From assembly GCF_000149955.1 (NCBI RefSeq), contig NC_030996.1:1257467-1321466 (forward strand): a DNA stretch of 64,000 nucleotides, given 5' to 3'. Below the pieces are notes generated by a model. The model saw nothing but the letters and a program-made list of their open reading frames with translations, was not told the origin of the DNA and made no database searches. The position numbers were made by a program, and so were the translations under genes. This document shows, piece after piece, positions 12,383-24,612 of the stretch. This DNA is from Fusarium oxysporum f. sp. lycopersici 4287 (lineage: Eukaryota > Ascomycota > Sordariomycetes > Hypocreales > Nectriaceae). Positions within the stretch are counted from its first letter, which is position 1. Every line of letters begins with the position of its first letter.

Positions 12383-15300
12383 GGTCGTCTGGTGGAGAGA
12401 TGAGGTGCATTGAAGACAGCCATGCTGACATGTTGGTATTGCATTTCGCGGGGTCCGGCTAAAGCCCGAAGCGCGCCGATTGTTATTCCGCGATGCCGTT
12501 GGTTGTTTGTTTTTCGTCGTCATGGATGCTTGGCATTCTTGGACATACATGGTATTGAAACATTGTACTTTTGCGTCATTTTTTCTAGGTGACAAAGATA
12601 TACCCAGCTTTACGGAGTAGAATCTCAGAAATCGGCCAAAAAGCCCCTTAGGCCGCTTAGCGATATCGCGAAAGGGACAGCGGTTCCACGAACTGCGTGT
12701 AGTGGTGTTTACAACTCTGCAAGACGTGCAAATAATGTGACAAATTTCGGCCAATGGAGCCTAGAACGAAACTCCGATACCACACTTTGATAAGCACACT
12801 TATTGCCTTGAGTCAGTCAGATGGCATCTTTTCGTGGGTATAAAGTTGAACGTGGCGACTTACCTACAAGATCCCTATCTTCAGCCAGCTTCAGCTCTCA
12901 GCCAAGGCTATGTTTCCTAAGACATCTATACTGTAGAAAGAGAAAACACCAGCTTCGTATGATTGCACCCAGCTTCGAGAAGAAGATGGTTAAGCAGAAT
13001 CTCCGGGGCGTCACTTGACACGCTTACAATAGCTGGCTCCTTATGGCCTGCGGAGTAGCCTTTGTGCATATGGCTCATGTGAGCCTCGAACTCATCTATC
13101 TAGAACAACTGTTGAATGGCCATGTAATCTGGCATAAAAATGAAACGAATCAGGATGGCTCGCACGCCTCCTTCTGAATATACCTGGAGGGGATTCGTCG
13201 CAAGCAGAACTGTATATCCGCTTATGCTCGGGAAAGGAAGAGGCAAGGATAATGTCGTTAATCATAATCTACCAAGCTTCAGTAGCATAGTTTTCTGTCG
13301 CTCACGAGATGAAAATTCATGATAACATGATCAGCTGCTTACAGGTGGTTTCGTCGCAATCGCTGTCATCATGAGAAAATGAAAGTTCAGAACAGCTCCA
13401 AGTTGAGCCAGAAAAATTACCACGTGCGCATAGAGTTCACAGGTAAGAACCTAATTTCGTCCCGTGTTACGAAATCTTCCAAGCATGATGCATCTCTAAT
13501 TACAGATAATACAAAAGGCCATGCTCCGGAGGCCGCGGGTTTAAGAGCTGCAGAAAGTTTCGGGTGATGACGAAATCTCAACACGCAGACAAGGATGGTT
13601 GAATGAAAGGATCAACTCTTTAAGCTCTGGCCATATTATTATTTCACAGGTCACACCGAAATCCAGTGACCGACAACTGTTTTCGGGCTCCGCGGGGGGG
13701 TTTATTCGTCACAATGCGTAGTAATTGACTTGCAGTCAAGGGGCCTACCCTATCCTGGGTTCTTGAAAATGACGCAAAAGCTCCCAGTTTGGACGAGATT
13801 GATTGGTCCTTTCAAGTGAGTTCTCAAATAGTCTAGCTTTAGCATTGAATCCTGAATCTCACGATATATTTTCTCGAATAAGCGTTAGGATGACATGCTC
13901 AATAGCATTTCATTTCATGGAAAATGCATGTTTTGTGGCTGCGAGAGTGGGGGTTTCACAGCTGATGTAATTCTGTTAGTGGATTTCCCGCGTCCTTCGG
14001 GCCCCTAGCTCCAGACTGTACCCTGTTTTGCATTGAATCCTCCAGCTATCAGGCTCCAGCTATCAGGTTGGTAACGAATGGTGATCATCTTCTAGCATCA
14101 AATCCTTCTGTTTGGGGGCCAAAGTAAACGGCAGAGGAAAACCGAAAATTGACGGTCTGGGCAGTGGCGTAATTGGCCAGGTTAAATGCTCTCGGATCGA
14201 CGCGGTTGCTGATTGAGGGAATACCCGACGTGACACGTGCGAAGCTAAATCACAAATTCACAATTGCAATTCGATTAAAAGAAATGGCTTCACTTCCAAG
14301 AAATGGGTAGGGCTGAAGAGGGTGGCAGAGTCGAGCCAGCCAAGGCAGAATGGCTGCTCTTCTAGACTTTTCTTCCCCTTTGAAGATCATAACACATGCC
14401 AATCAGAGGCAGGACATCAGCCTGGACCAAGCCCCTCCAAATTTAACACGCGACTAACCCGGTTGATTTTCCCTGCGCAAGGGGGCACAGATCAGCAGGA
14501 TTTGCTCCACATTGATTGGCGATAAATGGGGCTGTGTTTGGACTCACTGGCTGGCCCGTAAAACGACAAATGTAGTGATGCACAGGGCACAAACAGTTGT
14601 GAGTGACTGTGCCTCGTATTACCTACCAACATGCAATTCGGCGCATTCCCGTTACGGCCACTGAATGTTGGCTGCAAATATCCCAAAAAAAATAAAAATC
14701 ATGATATTGTCGTGGCTTGCTTACGGCGGTCTTAGATGTCATGATTCGCAGAATCTGGAGCTGCATGGGCAAAGCTGTCCACAACAACAGCTGTGAAGGG
14801 GCCATTGTGCATTTTGAACCGTGTTACCGAGCCCCTTTGCCCCTTACAGCTAAGCTTTAGAGGAAATTAGAGGCGAGGGCCAATCAAATCCATTGCCGTT
14901 AGCGGACCCAGCCCTGGAATGACCCCTGTGTTTTGGGGATCCATCTTCTGAAATCTGTGAAATCTGATGCATGGGTCTTGACGTCCATTTCAAACGTCGA
15001 ATTTCTATGTGTAACTTGTCGGTCAATGACTGAATTTGACCGCCATTATCACCATGTTGCACCTTCAGATTGCCGTGATGGATGCAATTTATGGGAAATG
15101 CAAACTGTATCCCTTGAACCCTATGTTCGGGCTAGATTGACGCCGCCCAGCACCATCTTCGCCTCGACGCTGACAATGGCACACTCAGCCCGTTCTGGTA
15201 CGTGCCGAAGGTCCGGGGCCAGCCGCCCCAAAAAGCCTAAGTCACACGAGTCATCTCCTTTTCAGTGACCCGTTGTAACTATTTTGATCACCGACAGGAG

Positions 15301-15633
15301 CCCTGATTGGAGCCAGACGCATGCAAATGTCAGCACTGGCAGAAGCTGACCCCCAAAGGGCAAAAGGGCTGAGGCTGAGGCTCCCTCCACATCCAGTACA
15401 GGTACAGGCAGTTCAGGCAGTGAGAAAACCCCTTAATAACGGTCTTGCCCGTGGTCCCAGCTGGGCGCACTCTGTTTCAAGCTTTTGCCTTTGCTGTTGT
15501 GTCTTTTGCCATGCGATGCTTTTCTGTAATAACAGACTTTTTTCTATGAGAGATTATTTGGAGGCTCAATAACGTGGCATCTTTTTTTTTTCGTAGCGTG
15601 TTTCTTTTCTTCCTCTCTTTTTAGACAACAACC
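12383..15633. other. 3.25-kb gene-free region upstream of the sulfatase-fold gene
   Basis: No frame here looks like a real protein. It contains a 14-base direct duplication at about 14041-14068 (TCCAGCTATCAGGC followed by TCCAGCTATCAGGT) and many short TGCAT/CCAAT-like words. Just before ATG 15634 is a pyrimidine tract ending TTTTTAG then ACAACAACC, which could be the 3' end of a leader intron or simply a core promoter pyrimidine stretch. It separates two genes pointing away from each other. Confidence 0.5.
14041..14068. repeat. 14-base direct tandem duplication
   Basis: TCCAGCTATCAGG is present twice in direct succession within noncoding DNA. It is too short to imply a mobile element; replication slippage is the simplest origin. 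Confidence 0.7.
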
Positions 15634-18201
15634 ATGATGCAAAATACGACACCGTCTCAGGCGGCCTTGGCGCTCGCACGCGCTCTCCTAAAACGAGTAC
15701 CCAACCGCCAGTTCTTCTTCACCTTCACAGCCCTCGCAGTTTGGGGCGCCAAGATAATACATATCTACGCACACATCAACGCTGTACACCAAAACCTATT
15801 ACATCGATGGGGCTATTCTTTCGTTACACAAGATGTCGTCGTCCTCACCCTCATTCGACTCCTCCTCGACCAATGGTCCACGAACCTACCCACGCGGTCG
15901 CAAATCGCCGTCCTCGTCTTCACCGCGATATTCATGTTCATCAACGCGCTGCTCAGTGTCGTCTCGATATCCTTCTACCTCGTCGCCGGCTCCGAAATAC
16001 ATTACAGCAACATCTCTCTGCCAAACGACCCCTCCTCCAAATCGTTGATGCTGTCGGGCAGCGTCGCGTTTACAAGTGTCCTCTGCGCCAACATCTTATT
16101 GAGCTGGCTCCTCAAAACACCTTGCTACAAAATCCATGGCTATGTCGCTGAGGTTGTACATCGATCGATCGCCAATGCTTGGCAATTCCTTCGTCGCATT
16201 CTTCCCCGCCAAAATCGCTACGTTCCTGTCCCGAAAGCCGATCTCGAGGGCCAGACCGAATCCTTCGATGACGAAAGTTCCGACGACGACCTCCAAGAAC
16301 AAAAGACCCAGCACCTTAGCCCGTTTCAATTCCGACTAAGAACTGCTTTGAGATCCGTGCCATTCGCTTTGGCCGCCATCTTCTTGCTCACGCTCCTTTA
16401 CGCGGCCGTCGCACGACCCTCCGATCGATCCCTCATATTTCTCTCTTATACTGCAGCACTGTCACCATTCGTGGATTTTTCCTCGGGACCGACATTACAA
16501 GACTTGCCCAGTGTTTTCGGCACTGGCATTCAGCATAGCTGGGACAATCTCACTGCGCTCGCGACGGCCGAGCCATTCGATTGGCTTCCCAACGATCAAG
16601 TATTGGCCGGGTTTGAGGATTGGCACTTGAAGCGCCCGCATTACAATGCTGATGTCGACCCATTGAAGATATCGAACCTAGGGCAAGACCTTGTTCCCAC
16701 ACTGAAGGACAAGCTGCAAGACGTTCCCATCCGACATGTTGTTCTGTGCTTCCTCGAAAGCACACGAAATGACGTTTTCCCAATCAAGAAGGATGGAAAC
16801 ATTTGGGAACTTTTAGCATCAACATTCCCCAACAACACGATTCCCCAAGAGGCTCATGAGAAATTGGCCAATCTCACTCCTACCGCCAACTATATCACTG
16901 GCGACTACGACGATGGCTTCGACCACGAAGGGTCCAAGCCCAAGCGCGGCGGCGTTCACTTTACCAATGCCCATACCACCGGCACCTTTACCTTTAAGAG
17001 CTTGGTCGGCACCTTGTGCGGTATCGGCCCATTGCTAGCCGACTTCAATCTCGACTACGCGCACCATGTATACCAGCCTTGCTTGGCTCATATCTTTGAA
17101 GCTCTGAACCAAGTGTCTAACGCTACCGACGCAGGGTCGCGCCCCTTCAACGACTTCAAGTGGCAGTCATACTTCTACTCAGCTGCGACTTTAGGATATA
17201 ACAATCAGCAAGAGTTGATGGAGGCAACTGGCTTTCCGGAGGAGCATCTCATTGGACTTGAGTGGCTACGATCTGAGAATGCGACACACGGGCCGGTGAC
17301 ACTACCACGAATCAACGGCTTTGCCTTTGAAGAGGACCCTCTGGAGGATTACTTCCGTGACGTGTTTGTCCAGGCCAAGGAGAAGGAGGAGCGAGTTTTC
17401 TTGTCGCACATAACATCGACAAGTCACCACGCCTACAAGTTGCCTGAGGGGGAGGAGTACGTCCCAGTTGCTAATGGCCATGATATGCTTTCGCATTATC
17501 TCAATACAGAAGGCTATGACGATCGATGGCTACGCAAGATCTTGGATCTACTAGATGAGCAGGGTGTCGCTAATGAGACCCTCATTGTCTTCGTCGGAGA
17601 CCATGGCATTTCGATGCCTGAGAATGGCGCCGTGTCGCCTTACTACAACCCTAGCATCGGCATCGACCACGTTCCTCTAGTGCTATCTCACCCTCTCCTG
17701 CCCGCATTCGACATTCACGATGCAGTCCATTCCTCCCAAATCCTACCAACCATCCTCGATCTTCTCCTCGAGACAGGCTCACTAAACAACGCCAGCCGAC
17801 AAGCGGCTTCCGACCTCGTCCGCAATTACGAAGGCCAATCCCTAATTCGACCACTCCTCACAAAGAACGAGACAACCGGCCAAGGCAACTGGCAGTTCGT
17901 TGTCGTAAATCCTGGTCGCGCTGTAGTAACTGCCCGAGATGCCCGTTACCCAGGGCGCCATCTTGCCATTCCTCTCATCGACAATGTCGAATGGCGATTA
18001 AGCAACGTGGACGAAGATCCCATGGAGCACGACTCTGTGCAAAGTTTCGACTTTACTTCTTTCACAGATGTTGTTTCACGGAGATTTGGCAATGACGTTG
18101 CGCAATGGGTTGAAGAGGGGGCTTTCATAGCGAGGTGGTGGGCGGAGGAAAACCACAAACGGTGGCAGTATGGGGAATATGATGAGCGAGAAACATCTTG
18201 A
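15634..18201 (+). CDS. membrane-anchored sulfatase-fold (alkaline-phosphatase superfamily) protein
   Basis: This is an uninterrupted frame of 855 residues. The N-terminal half has about five hydrophobic segments (around residues 27-50, 65-77, 90-118, 137-160 and 243-262) and an acidic cytosolic-type loop near 210-225. The C-terminal half is a sulfatase-fold domain. It has LESTRNDVFP near 375, the stretch HTTGTFTFKSLVG near 447 (where this superfamily places its nucleophile Thr/Ser), SHHAYKLPEG near 600, and the metal-binding FVGDHGIS near 653. The arrangement matches polytopic phosphoethanolamine/phosphoglycerol-transferase-like or sulfatase-domain proteins of fungi. The sulfatase CXPXR formylglycine motif is not evident, so a phosphotransferase or phosphodiesterase role seems likelier than sulfate-ester hydrolysis. 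The substrate is unknown. The gene has no introns and codon use looks normal. Confidence 0.85.
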   Translation: MMQNTTPSQAALALARALLKRVPNRQFFFTFTALAVWGAKIIHIYAHINAVHQNLLHRWGYSFVTQDVVVLTLIRLLLDQWSTNLPTRSQIAVLVFTAIFMFINALLSVVSISFYLVAGSEIHYSNISLPNDPSSKSLMLSGSVAFTSVLCANILLSWLLKTPCYKIHGYVAEVVHRSIANAWQFLRRILPRQNRYVPVPKADLEGQTESFDDESSDDDLQEQKTQHLSPFQFRLRTALRSVPFALAAIFLLTLLYAAVARPSDRSLIFLSYTAALSPFVDFSSGPTLQDLPSVFGTGIQHSWDNLTALATAEPFDWLPNDQVLAGFEDWHLKRPHYNADVDPLKISNLGQDLVPTLKDKLQDVPIRHVVLCFLESTRNDVFPIKKDGNIWELLASTFPNNTIPQEAHEKLANLTPTANYITGDYDDGFDHEGSKPKRGGVHFTNAHTTGTFTFKSLVGTLCGIGPLLADFNLDYAHHVYQPCLAHIFEALNQVSNATDAGSRPFNDFKWQSYFYSAATLGYNNQQELMEATGFPEEHLIGLEWLRSENATHGPVTLPRINGFAFEEDPLEDYFRDVFVQAKEKEERVFLSHITSTSHHAYKLPEGEEYVPVANGHDMLSHYLNTEGYDDRWLRKILDLLDEQGVANETLIVFVGDHGISMPENGAVSPYYNPSIGIDHVPLVLSHPLLPAFDIHDAVHSSQILPTILDLLLETGSLNNASRQAASDLVRNYEGQSLIRPLLTKNETTGQGNWQFVVVNPGRAVVTARDARYPGRHLAIPLIDNVEWRLSNVDEDPMEHDSVQSFDFTSFTDVVSRRFGNDVAQWVEEGAFIARWWAEENHKRWQYGEYDERETS

Positions 18202-21200
18202 TGAGTTTGAATAGAATAGGAATAATTACATCAAATTTTACATGTTCAACCTATGGCAAAGTTCATGTGTGAAACCTACTCATGTGCGCTTTCATGTCTA
18301 AGTCGCCGGTTCTGAACAAAGCATGGAAGTTTCTTTTGTCTCGATACATGGAAGTCGTCAAGACCGCCCCTGGCCGTCAAGTTCTTGATGAGCCACGAAC
18401 CAACAATGGATTTATCTCGCCATCTCTTTGGAAATTACGTTTTGAACATTCACTAAACCCCTGCCCCTTCATATCTCGTGGAAGCTTTTTTTGGCTAGAA
18501 GCTTATATCGTGAAAAAGAATATTATGTCCTCGCCATGTGTGTTAGCCGCCTAAGTTTAACACTACGGCCAGCAATCAGCTAAATAGCTGCAACTTCATG
18601 GTCAGACACTGTTTGCCTCGTTATGGGCTGGAACTTCATATGGTCTTGTGTAATCATAGTTCACACAAGTTTCTTTAATGCTACATAGACTATTGTGAAG
18701 TAAGCTTCGCTTGGTATGCTGAAGTATATTTTATGTATACAAGAAGATTTTGAAGAAGGAATGTAGCAAGTCTTGGTTTCGTGTGACCTCCACTCGGAGA
18801 CTTTAGAATGTAGCCATTTCTTCGACCATATCAACAATGGTCGAAATTGAGAGACTCTGCTAAGGTTCTGTAAATCTTACCGATATCTCAGCCATTTAGA
18901 TTAATGTCACTCATCTGAGATTCTTTGCTTCATAACCGCTCGGAGAAATGCAACCTCTGTGTTGCTCCATGCCAATGAGAAATGTCATGAACGCTGCGTG
19001 TCATCAGACTTAAGCTCTTACACTGAATCATATTCAAGTGATGCTCCAAAGCTTGGTAACAGGCTGAGTTCTAAGGTCTTCTGATAGGATGTCTTGCATT
19101 TGCTTTATTATAATGTCTCGTATTAAAATATCTCTTGTTGAGATTAGGTTTATCTGTTAGTCACTTGAAGGTGGAGTCGGCACCTTTGCGGCCCGTTCCT
19201 GGTTCCCAGGCGGATAAGTGATCGACAACAGCACCACGGAATAAAGAGTTCTCTCCCCACTAGTGAAGGGCACAGTGAATGTCGAAGTTGAGGATCAACG
19301 ACATGTTCTGATCCAATGTCATAACAGCCGGGTTGATGGCATCGATCAGCGATTGACTGTCTGGATGCAATCTGGAAGTCGCCATTTGCGCCATAGGCCA
19401 TACGATTCACAGATCATGGATATTATTCCTTGGCGAGAATATTTTACTCCCGTGCTACGTGGTATAGTGGCATTCCATTGCAGCCCTAAATCACCACGGA
19501 CCACACACAGCCCTCTCTGTCTGCTTGACCACTGTGTAGTGAGACCCAGCCTGGCTCAGGAAGTCAAGACATGGTATGTGCTGCTTTCAGGCTGCATCTC
19601 GGGCGTGGCAATGCCTTGAACATTGGCTCAAGCAACAAAATTTATGCTTCTTTCAGCAATACACCGACTCTCTCGCCACACTAACGCTTTGACTTGGGGG
19701 CTGACGCATGATTTCTGGGGAAGCGGCGACTAACACAAGTATTCTTTGTCGCTCACATCATCCGAGAATCTAAGAGAGCGAACAAGGGTATCGGGGAAAA
19801 GCACGCCTAATATTCGTCGTGCCAGCCGTATTCTTGCTTCGAAATACAAGGGTTGGCCGGCTCTTTGCATCGAACGGCCGACGAGCCCTGAACTAACAGT
19901 GCTGGACCTGAAGCAGCCAACCAGGACGTTTTCGCCAAGCAAGCGAATGGAGAAACGTGGCATCAGTCGTTATCGATAGACACAGTTGGGGTTGTGAAGA
20001 AATTGGTCCTAACCGCACAATATTCCCGATGGTAAGAGCGCGGTTAAGTATGCCCGCTGCACGCCGAAGTTGATATTGACGGGATCAAGTACCCTACCAC
20101 AACAACTGTCTTCACGACTAGTGTGATCTCACAGATACATTGTGTGAGCCAAAGACTATATGAGGATGGCGGGTTCCGTCCATAATGATCAGAAATCGCG
20201 CATAATAGTCCGATGATGATCATTGCCATGCCAAAGTCTCTCAACCAAGGGCACGTTTAGTATAGAATTCCAACATTTGCTTTCGCATGGAGTAGTATCT
20301 TCAACTAATCTAAAAATACATTTGTTGTCTGTAAATTGCTTTCATTAAGTATACATCAGGCTTTGCTTCTGTCTCGCTGGCTTCCGTCACTCGCCGGCTG
20401 GAAATCCGACAGAATCTACCTCTTTTTGCCTCTGACATTTGTACCTTGGCCCATCGAACCAGAGCTTCCCGGCCATATTTAGAGTCTTTACAACTAAGAT
20501 GCACTCTTTGAACATGTTGCAATCTATGCGTATTGAGGCTAGCCAGCATATCCGTGTTGTTATTTCTTTGTACACTCCTCCCAACTTCCCTAAACAGTTC
20601 AATAAAAGGTCCAGTTTGCTTCTCTTGCATTAATATGTTCAAATTGCTTACTTGAGCTTGCGACCAAGCTGATATGTTGAGAAACAAATTTGGTCTTATA
20701 GTTACACTTCGAACAAAGCTTTTATTCACGTCAAGGCAGTTTCCATCATTCATGTTTCTAAGACCTTCCCAGTCGGATTTCAGTGCTTCAATCTTCTCAA
20801 CAGTTCCCCATCTTGTCTTCCTCGACGGTCAGCACCAGCACTGGCCATCCGCGCCTGATCGAGTGAATTTAACATCAGAAAACCAAACCAAAGACTTTGG
20901 CTGGAATACAGCCTCAAGGGTGAAATGTATCCTTTCTTGAACTGTACTAGTGCTCATGACTGGAGTCAACTCTGCTTGAAACGTTATTTAATGACTTTTG
21001 CCCTCTGTGTTATTTTTCGTCTCCTCCCTTCGCAATGCACCTCGATTGATCAATACGTGGCCAGGCTATATCTTCTGTCTGCAAGAAATCAGCTTACTTT
21101 TAGGCTCCCGTTCGAAAGAAATGACGCTATCTCCAGCAAGGCACCGATCTACCTGCGGCTTCGACGCTTTGACTTCACGATAGGCTATTTCATCCGTGCG

Positions 21201-22262
21201 TTCCGTTTGTACCAATGAGAATCTCCAAGGTATGCTAAGCCGCGAGTTTGAAGCTGGGGACAAGATACGATTAGACAGACTGCGTAGTAGATCGTCGCAT
21301 TTCGCCTTTACTGGCCTTTTCGGTGCCGAAGGAGACAGAAATCAAGTTTCTCCTTCAATTGGAATTTTCTTTGAATCAAGGATCGCGGATAGCAAGTGCC
21401 GGACTTTCCAGTCAGTCCCTTGCATCTGAGCAACGTTTCAACGAGATGCAACCTCAAAGACCCGCTTCTAAAAATATATGCCTTCTATCTTAACGGGCAC
21501 TTTTTATACAACTCTAAAAAACTTTTGAAGATATAGGAAGAATAGTCCGGCATTAATACTTTGGATGGTATGTTTAACTTTTAGATAGCGTGTGGGACTA
21601 TCAATGGTACTTCTCATGAGACGCAACACAATGCAAGAGTTGTGCATATGTTATAATTAGGTTGTAAGCCTCGAAGGTTGAGTAATGCAAGTGCCGAACA
21701 TCCGTCGGCTTTTGATGCCAAGATAATCCCGGGCCTTTCGTGCCGTTCCGTGCGACTCTGAGGGTATGAACCGGCGAATTCTACTGGTTCGCGGATGTCT
21801 AAATCATTACTAAGAAGCATGGATATCATCCACAATTTCGCGATTCGGGTATATCGAGTATCGACCCTCATGCATGTCAGTTCTTATGTCCATCATCGAC
21901 TCTGGCAATTGGGTAGTGCTGACGGAACTTTTGTCTTGTGTTACACATACTACCTGTCCGAATGCTCCGTCGGGACCGAATGCTTCCATGATGACTTCGG
22001 GATCTCGGTGATCTCGGGTTTGACCCTACATCACAGGGAGCCCAATTGATCAACCATGAGAGGATATTGATCGTCCATTACAGGTAATACTATCAACTTA
22101 TAATACCTCATTCTCGTGGGACCATAGAATAGGTTGAGGGCTCAAACTCCATAAGAAGCAGCAGCCTGCCTCTGTCCTCTATCTCTCGCAGCACAGCTCG
22201 CATCTTTCAATTTGAACTATCAAGACATACAGCTAGGCCTATTCCTCGTGAACATCGTCAAC
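18202..22262. other. 4-kb stretch without a supportable gene
   Basis: Frames of 60-147 codons occur on both strands (longest 20310-20753 minus), but none has a family motif, a credible signal peptide or a clear exon partner. The stretch is mildly AT-rich and may hold decayed sequence. The last 200 bases precede the oxalate decarboxylase start and should contain its promoter. Confidence 0.45.
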
Positions 22263-23845
22263 ATGGTACACCGTAACACCTTCTTCAAAGCCTTGGCGGC
22301 TTCACTCTCTGTTGCTCCAGGCTCAGCACTCCCTGCCCCTCAGTGAGTGCACACTTCATCTTGATGCCAAACCAAAAGCTAAGAAATATCAGAATGGGCG
22401 ATTATGGGGAGAACAAGGGATCTGTAGGTGGAGTTAAGCCCCCGACACCAACAGTTGCCTCAACCAGCGGTTCTCTATACGGTGACTCTAGCTTACTCGG
22501 TGGCAACGCTCCCCTCCCAGATCCTGACCAGGATTCTGCCATCGTCAAAGACCCAAAACTTGTCAATGGCCAGGCAGCTGATCCCAAGCTCGGGCTATAT
22601 CTGGACTTTGACGGCGTGGATGTGCCTCAGCCAATCCGAGGCGAGCTAGGCGCTACAGATCCCGGTCCTCGAACTTACGACTATGAGAAGCTCAACCCGG
22701 ATCTTTTTGCCCCTCCTGGCACAGATGCCGGAGATGTCCCCAATGCCATGTGGCCGCTTGGTCTTTCTCACAACCGACTCGGTAGTGAAGCCGGCGCCGG
22801 ATGGGCTAGACAGCAGAACCAGGATGTCCTTCCCGCTGCAACTGATATGGCAGGAGTAGACATGCGTCTCGCGCCGAATGCGTACCGCGAGCTGCATTGG
22901 CACACGGCCAATGAGTGGGCCTTGGTAACAAAAGGCTGTCTGCGTGTTGCTGCTGTCAACGATGAGGGCAAAAGCTTTGTCGATGATCTCTGCGAAGGGG
23001 ATGTTTGGTTCTTCCCTGCTGGCATACCTCACAGTCTCCAAGCTTTTGATAAAGGCGTTGAGTTCCTGCTGGTATTTGATCAGGGCACCTTCTCTGAAGA
23101 TGAGACATTCCTTGTATCCGAGTTGTTCTTGCGAAACCCCGTCTCAGTTCTGGCAAAGAACTTTGAGACCGAGACAACTGCTTTTGATAACATCCCGAAG
23201 GACGAGCTTTACGTGAGTGCATTGCCTCAGCGTCTATCTATATACTAACATATAACTTCTCAGATTTTCAACGGAACACCAGCGCCGAAAGATATCGAGA
23301 AACAGAACGTGACAGGTTCAGCTGGAGCGCTGACGGGTAATGGTTCATACACGTACCATTGGTCTCAGCAGAAGCCCCATACCGTACCCGGAGGCTCTGT
23401 TAAAATCATCGACCCTACAACCTTCCCAATCGCCAAAGGATTCTCAGCTGCTCTAGTTGTCGTACAGCCTGGCGCCCTCCGCGAGATCCACTGGCATACT
23501 ACCTCCGACGAGTGGAGCTATTTCCTCCAGGGCAGTGGTAGAATCACCGTATTCAAAGCAGCCTCGTCAGCTCGCACCTTCGACTTCACTGCTGGTGGCG
23601 TTGGATACATCCCTGCTGCAAACTCTCACTACGTCGAGAATACTGGAACGGAGGACTTGGTTTTCCTCGAGGTTCTTCAGGCGCCCAAGTTCTCAGATGT
23701 TTCTGTGGCACAATGGCTGGCCTTGACACCCAAGCAGATTGTGAAGGACCACCTCAAGGTTTCTGACAAGTTCTTGGATTCTTTGCCCAAGGAGAAGGCG
23801 TTCATCAAGACCGGAGACGTGAATATGACAGCTATCGCAGACTAA
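22263..23845 (+). CDS. secreted bicupin oxalate decarboxylase
   Basis: Three exons, 22263-22342, 22393-23212 and 23264-23845, join in phase to about 493 residues, with introns GTGAGT...CAG of 50 and 51 nt. Exon 1 encodes a signal peptide (MVHRNTFFKALAASLSV then APGSALPAP). Two cupin domains follow, each with a Mn-type ligand set. The first has HWHTANEW with distal His in GIPHSLQ. The second has HWHTTSDEW with distal His in NSHYVEN. This is the family layout for conversion of oxalate to formate and CO2 outside the cell. The glycine/proline-rich segment after the signal peptide is typical of fungal members. I cannot tell decarboxylase from oxidase-like activity without the lid residues. It lies next to a Zn2Cys6 gene but is separated from it by 767 bases. 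Confidence 0.93.
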
Positions 23846-24612
23846 GCTTAGGGATCATTCGGTGGAGACGAGGCTACGGATATTGGACCGAGTGATATGA
23901 TTGTTTGTGGGGATTCTACTTTACTTAGTTCTGTGTGGTGACTATAAGCTCTCAGCCCAGGTCTCATGAGCTGTGAAACCGTTGGCTGATGGCTGCTAAG
24001 TTATTATCATTTGGCTTGTGCCGACGGTAGCACTCCATTCCCAAATCTCAATTAGCTACCGGATTTCCTCAGATACTGTCGGTAAATGTGTAATAAAATA
24101 TTCTTTCAGGGAATGCATTCGACTCCGAAGGTGAACAAATGGGCTCAGAGGATATTCCCATGGCTCGTCTTCAACCTCCGACACATTCAAAGTAGTCATC
24201 ATGGTGGTGCTGAGTGACTTTGAACTTGATCGAATCTATGCTTGCAGATTGGTGGTACAAACAGCATACGTTATGCTTTTGGGCTCATTGCGCCTTTTTG
24301 ATGGCCCCGTCATAAATGGGGATTGGATGAGTTGTACAGATTGGGCCATCGAAAGGCGACACTCGCGGTGCATCGGCGGCTATGTTAGGTCCCAAGCCCA
24401 GAAGACTCTGGTGAAAGCAAGTGTACAGAGCGACGCAAGTATCTGATGGTGTGAGTGTTGGCAGTGCTGTAAGAGTATCCAACGTAGAGACATGAATCCA
24501 TACGGAATAGCTCAGCACGAAGTTGGCAATGGCTCCGAACCCAAAGTTAAGCCTTCTGTCCCTGAAGTATGAGGTAAGGTATTACTAGAAGACTTATATT
24601 ATATCTATATAC
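23846..24612. other. intergenic, convergent gene ends
   Basis: The oxalate decarboxylase and the following Zn2Cys6 gene point at each other across 767 bases. The small frames here (for example 24201-24446) have no support. It should hold both 3' ends. Confidence 0.5.

Noticed and set aside
19455..19500. GTGGTATAGTGGCATTCC resembles the D-arm of a glycine tRNA
   Set aside because: No matching acceptor stem, anticodon arm or T-arm with TTCRA could be folded around it.
20310..20753. 147-codon minus-strand frame
   Set aside because: No recognisable domain, low-complexity mix, no exon partner; typical chance frame in a long noncoding stretch.
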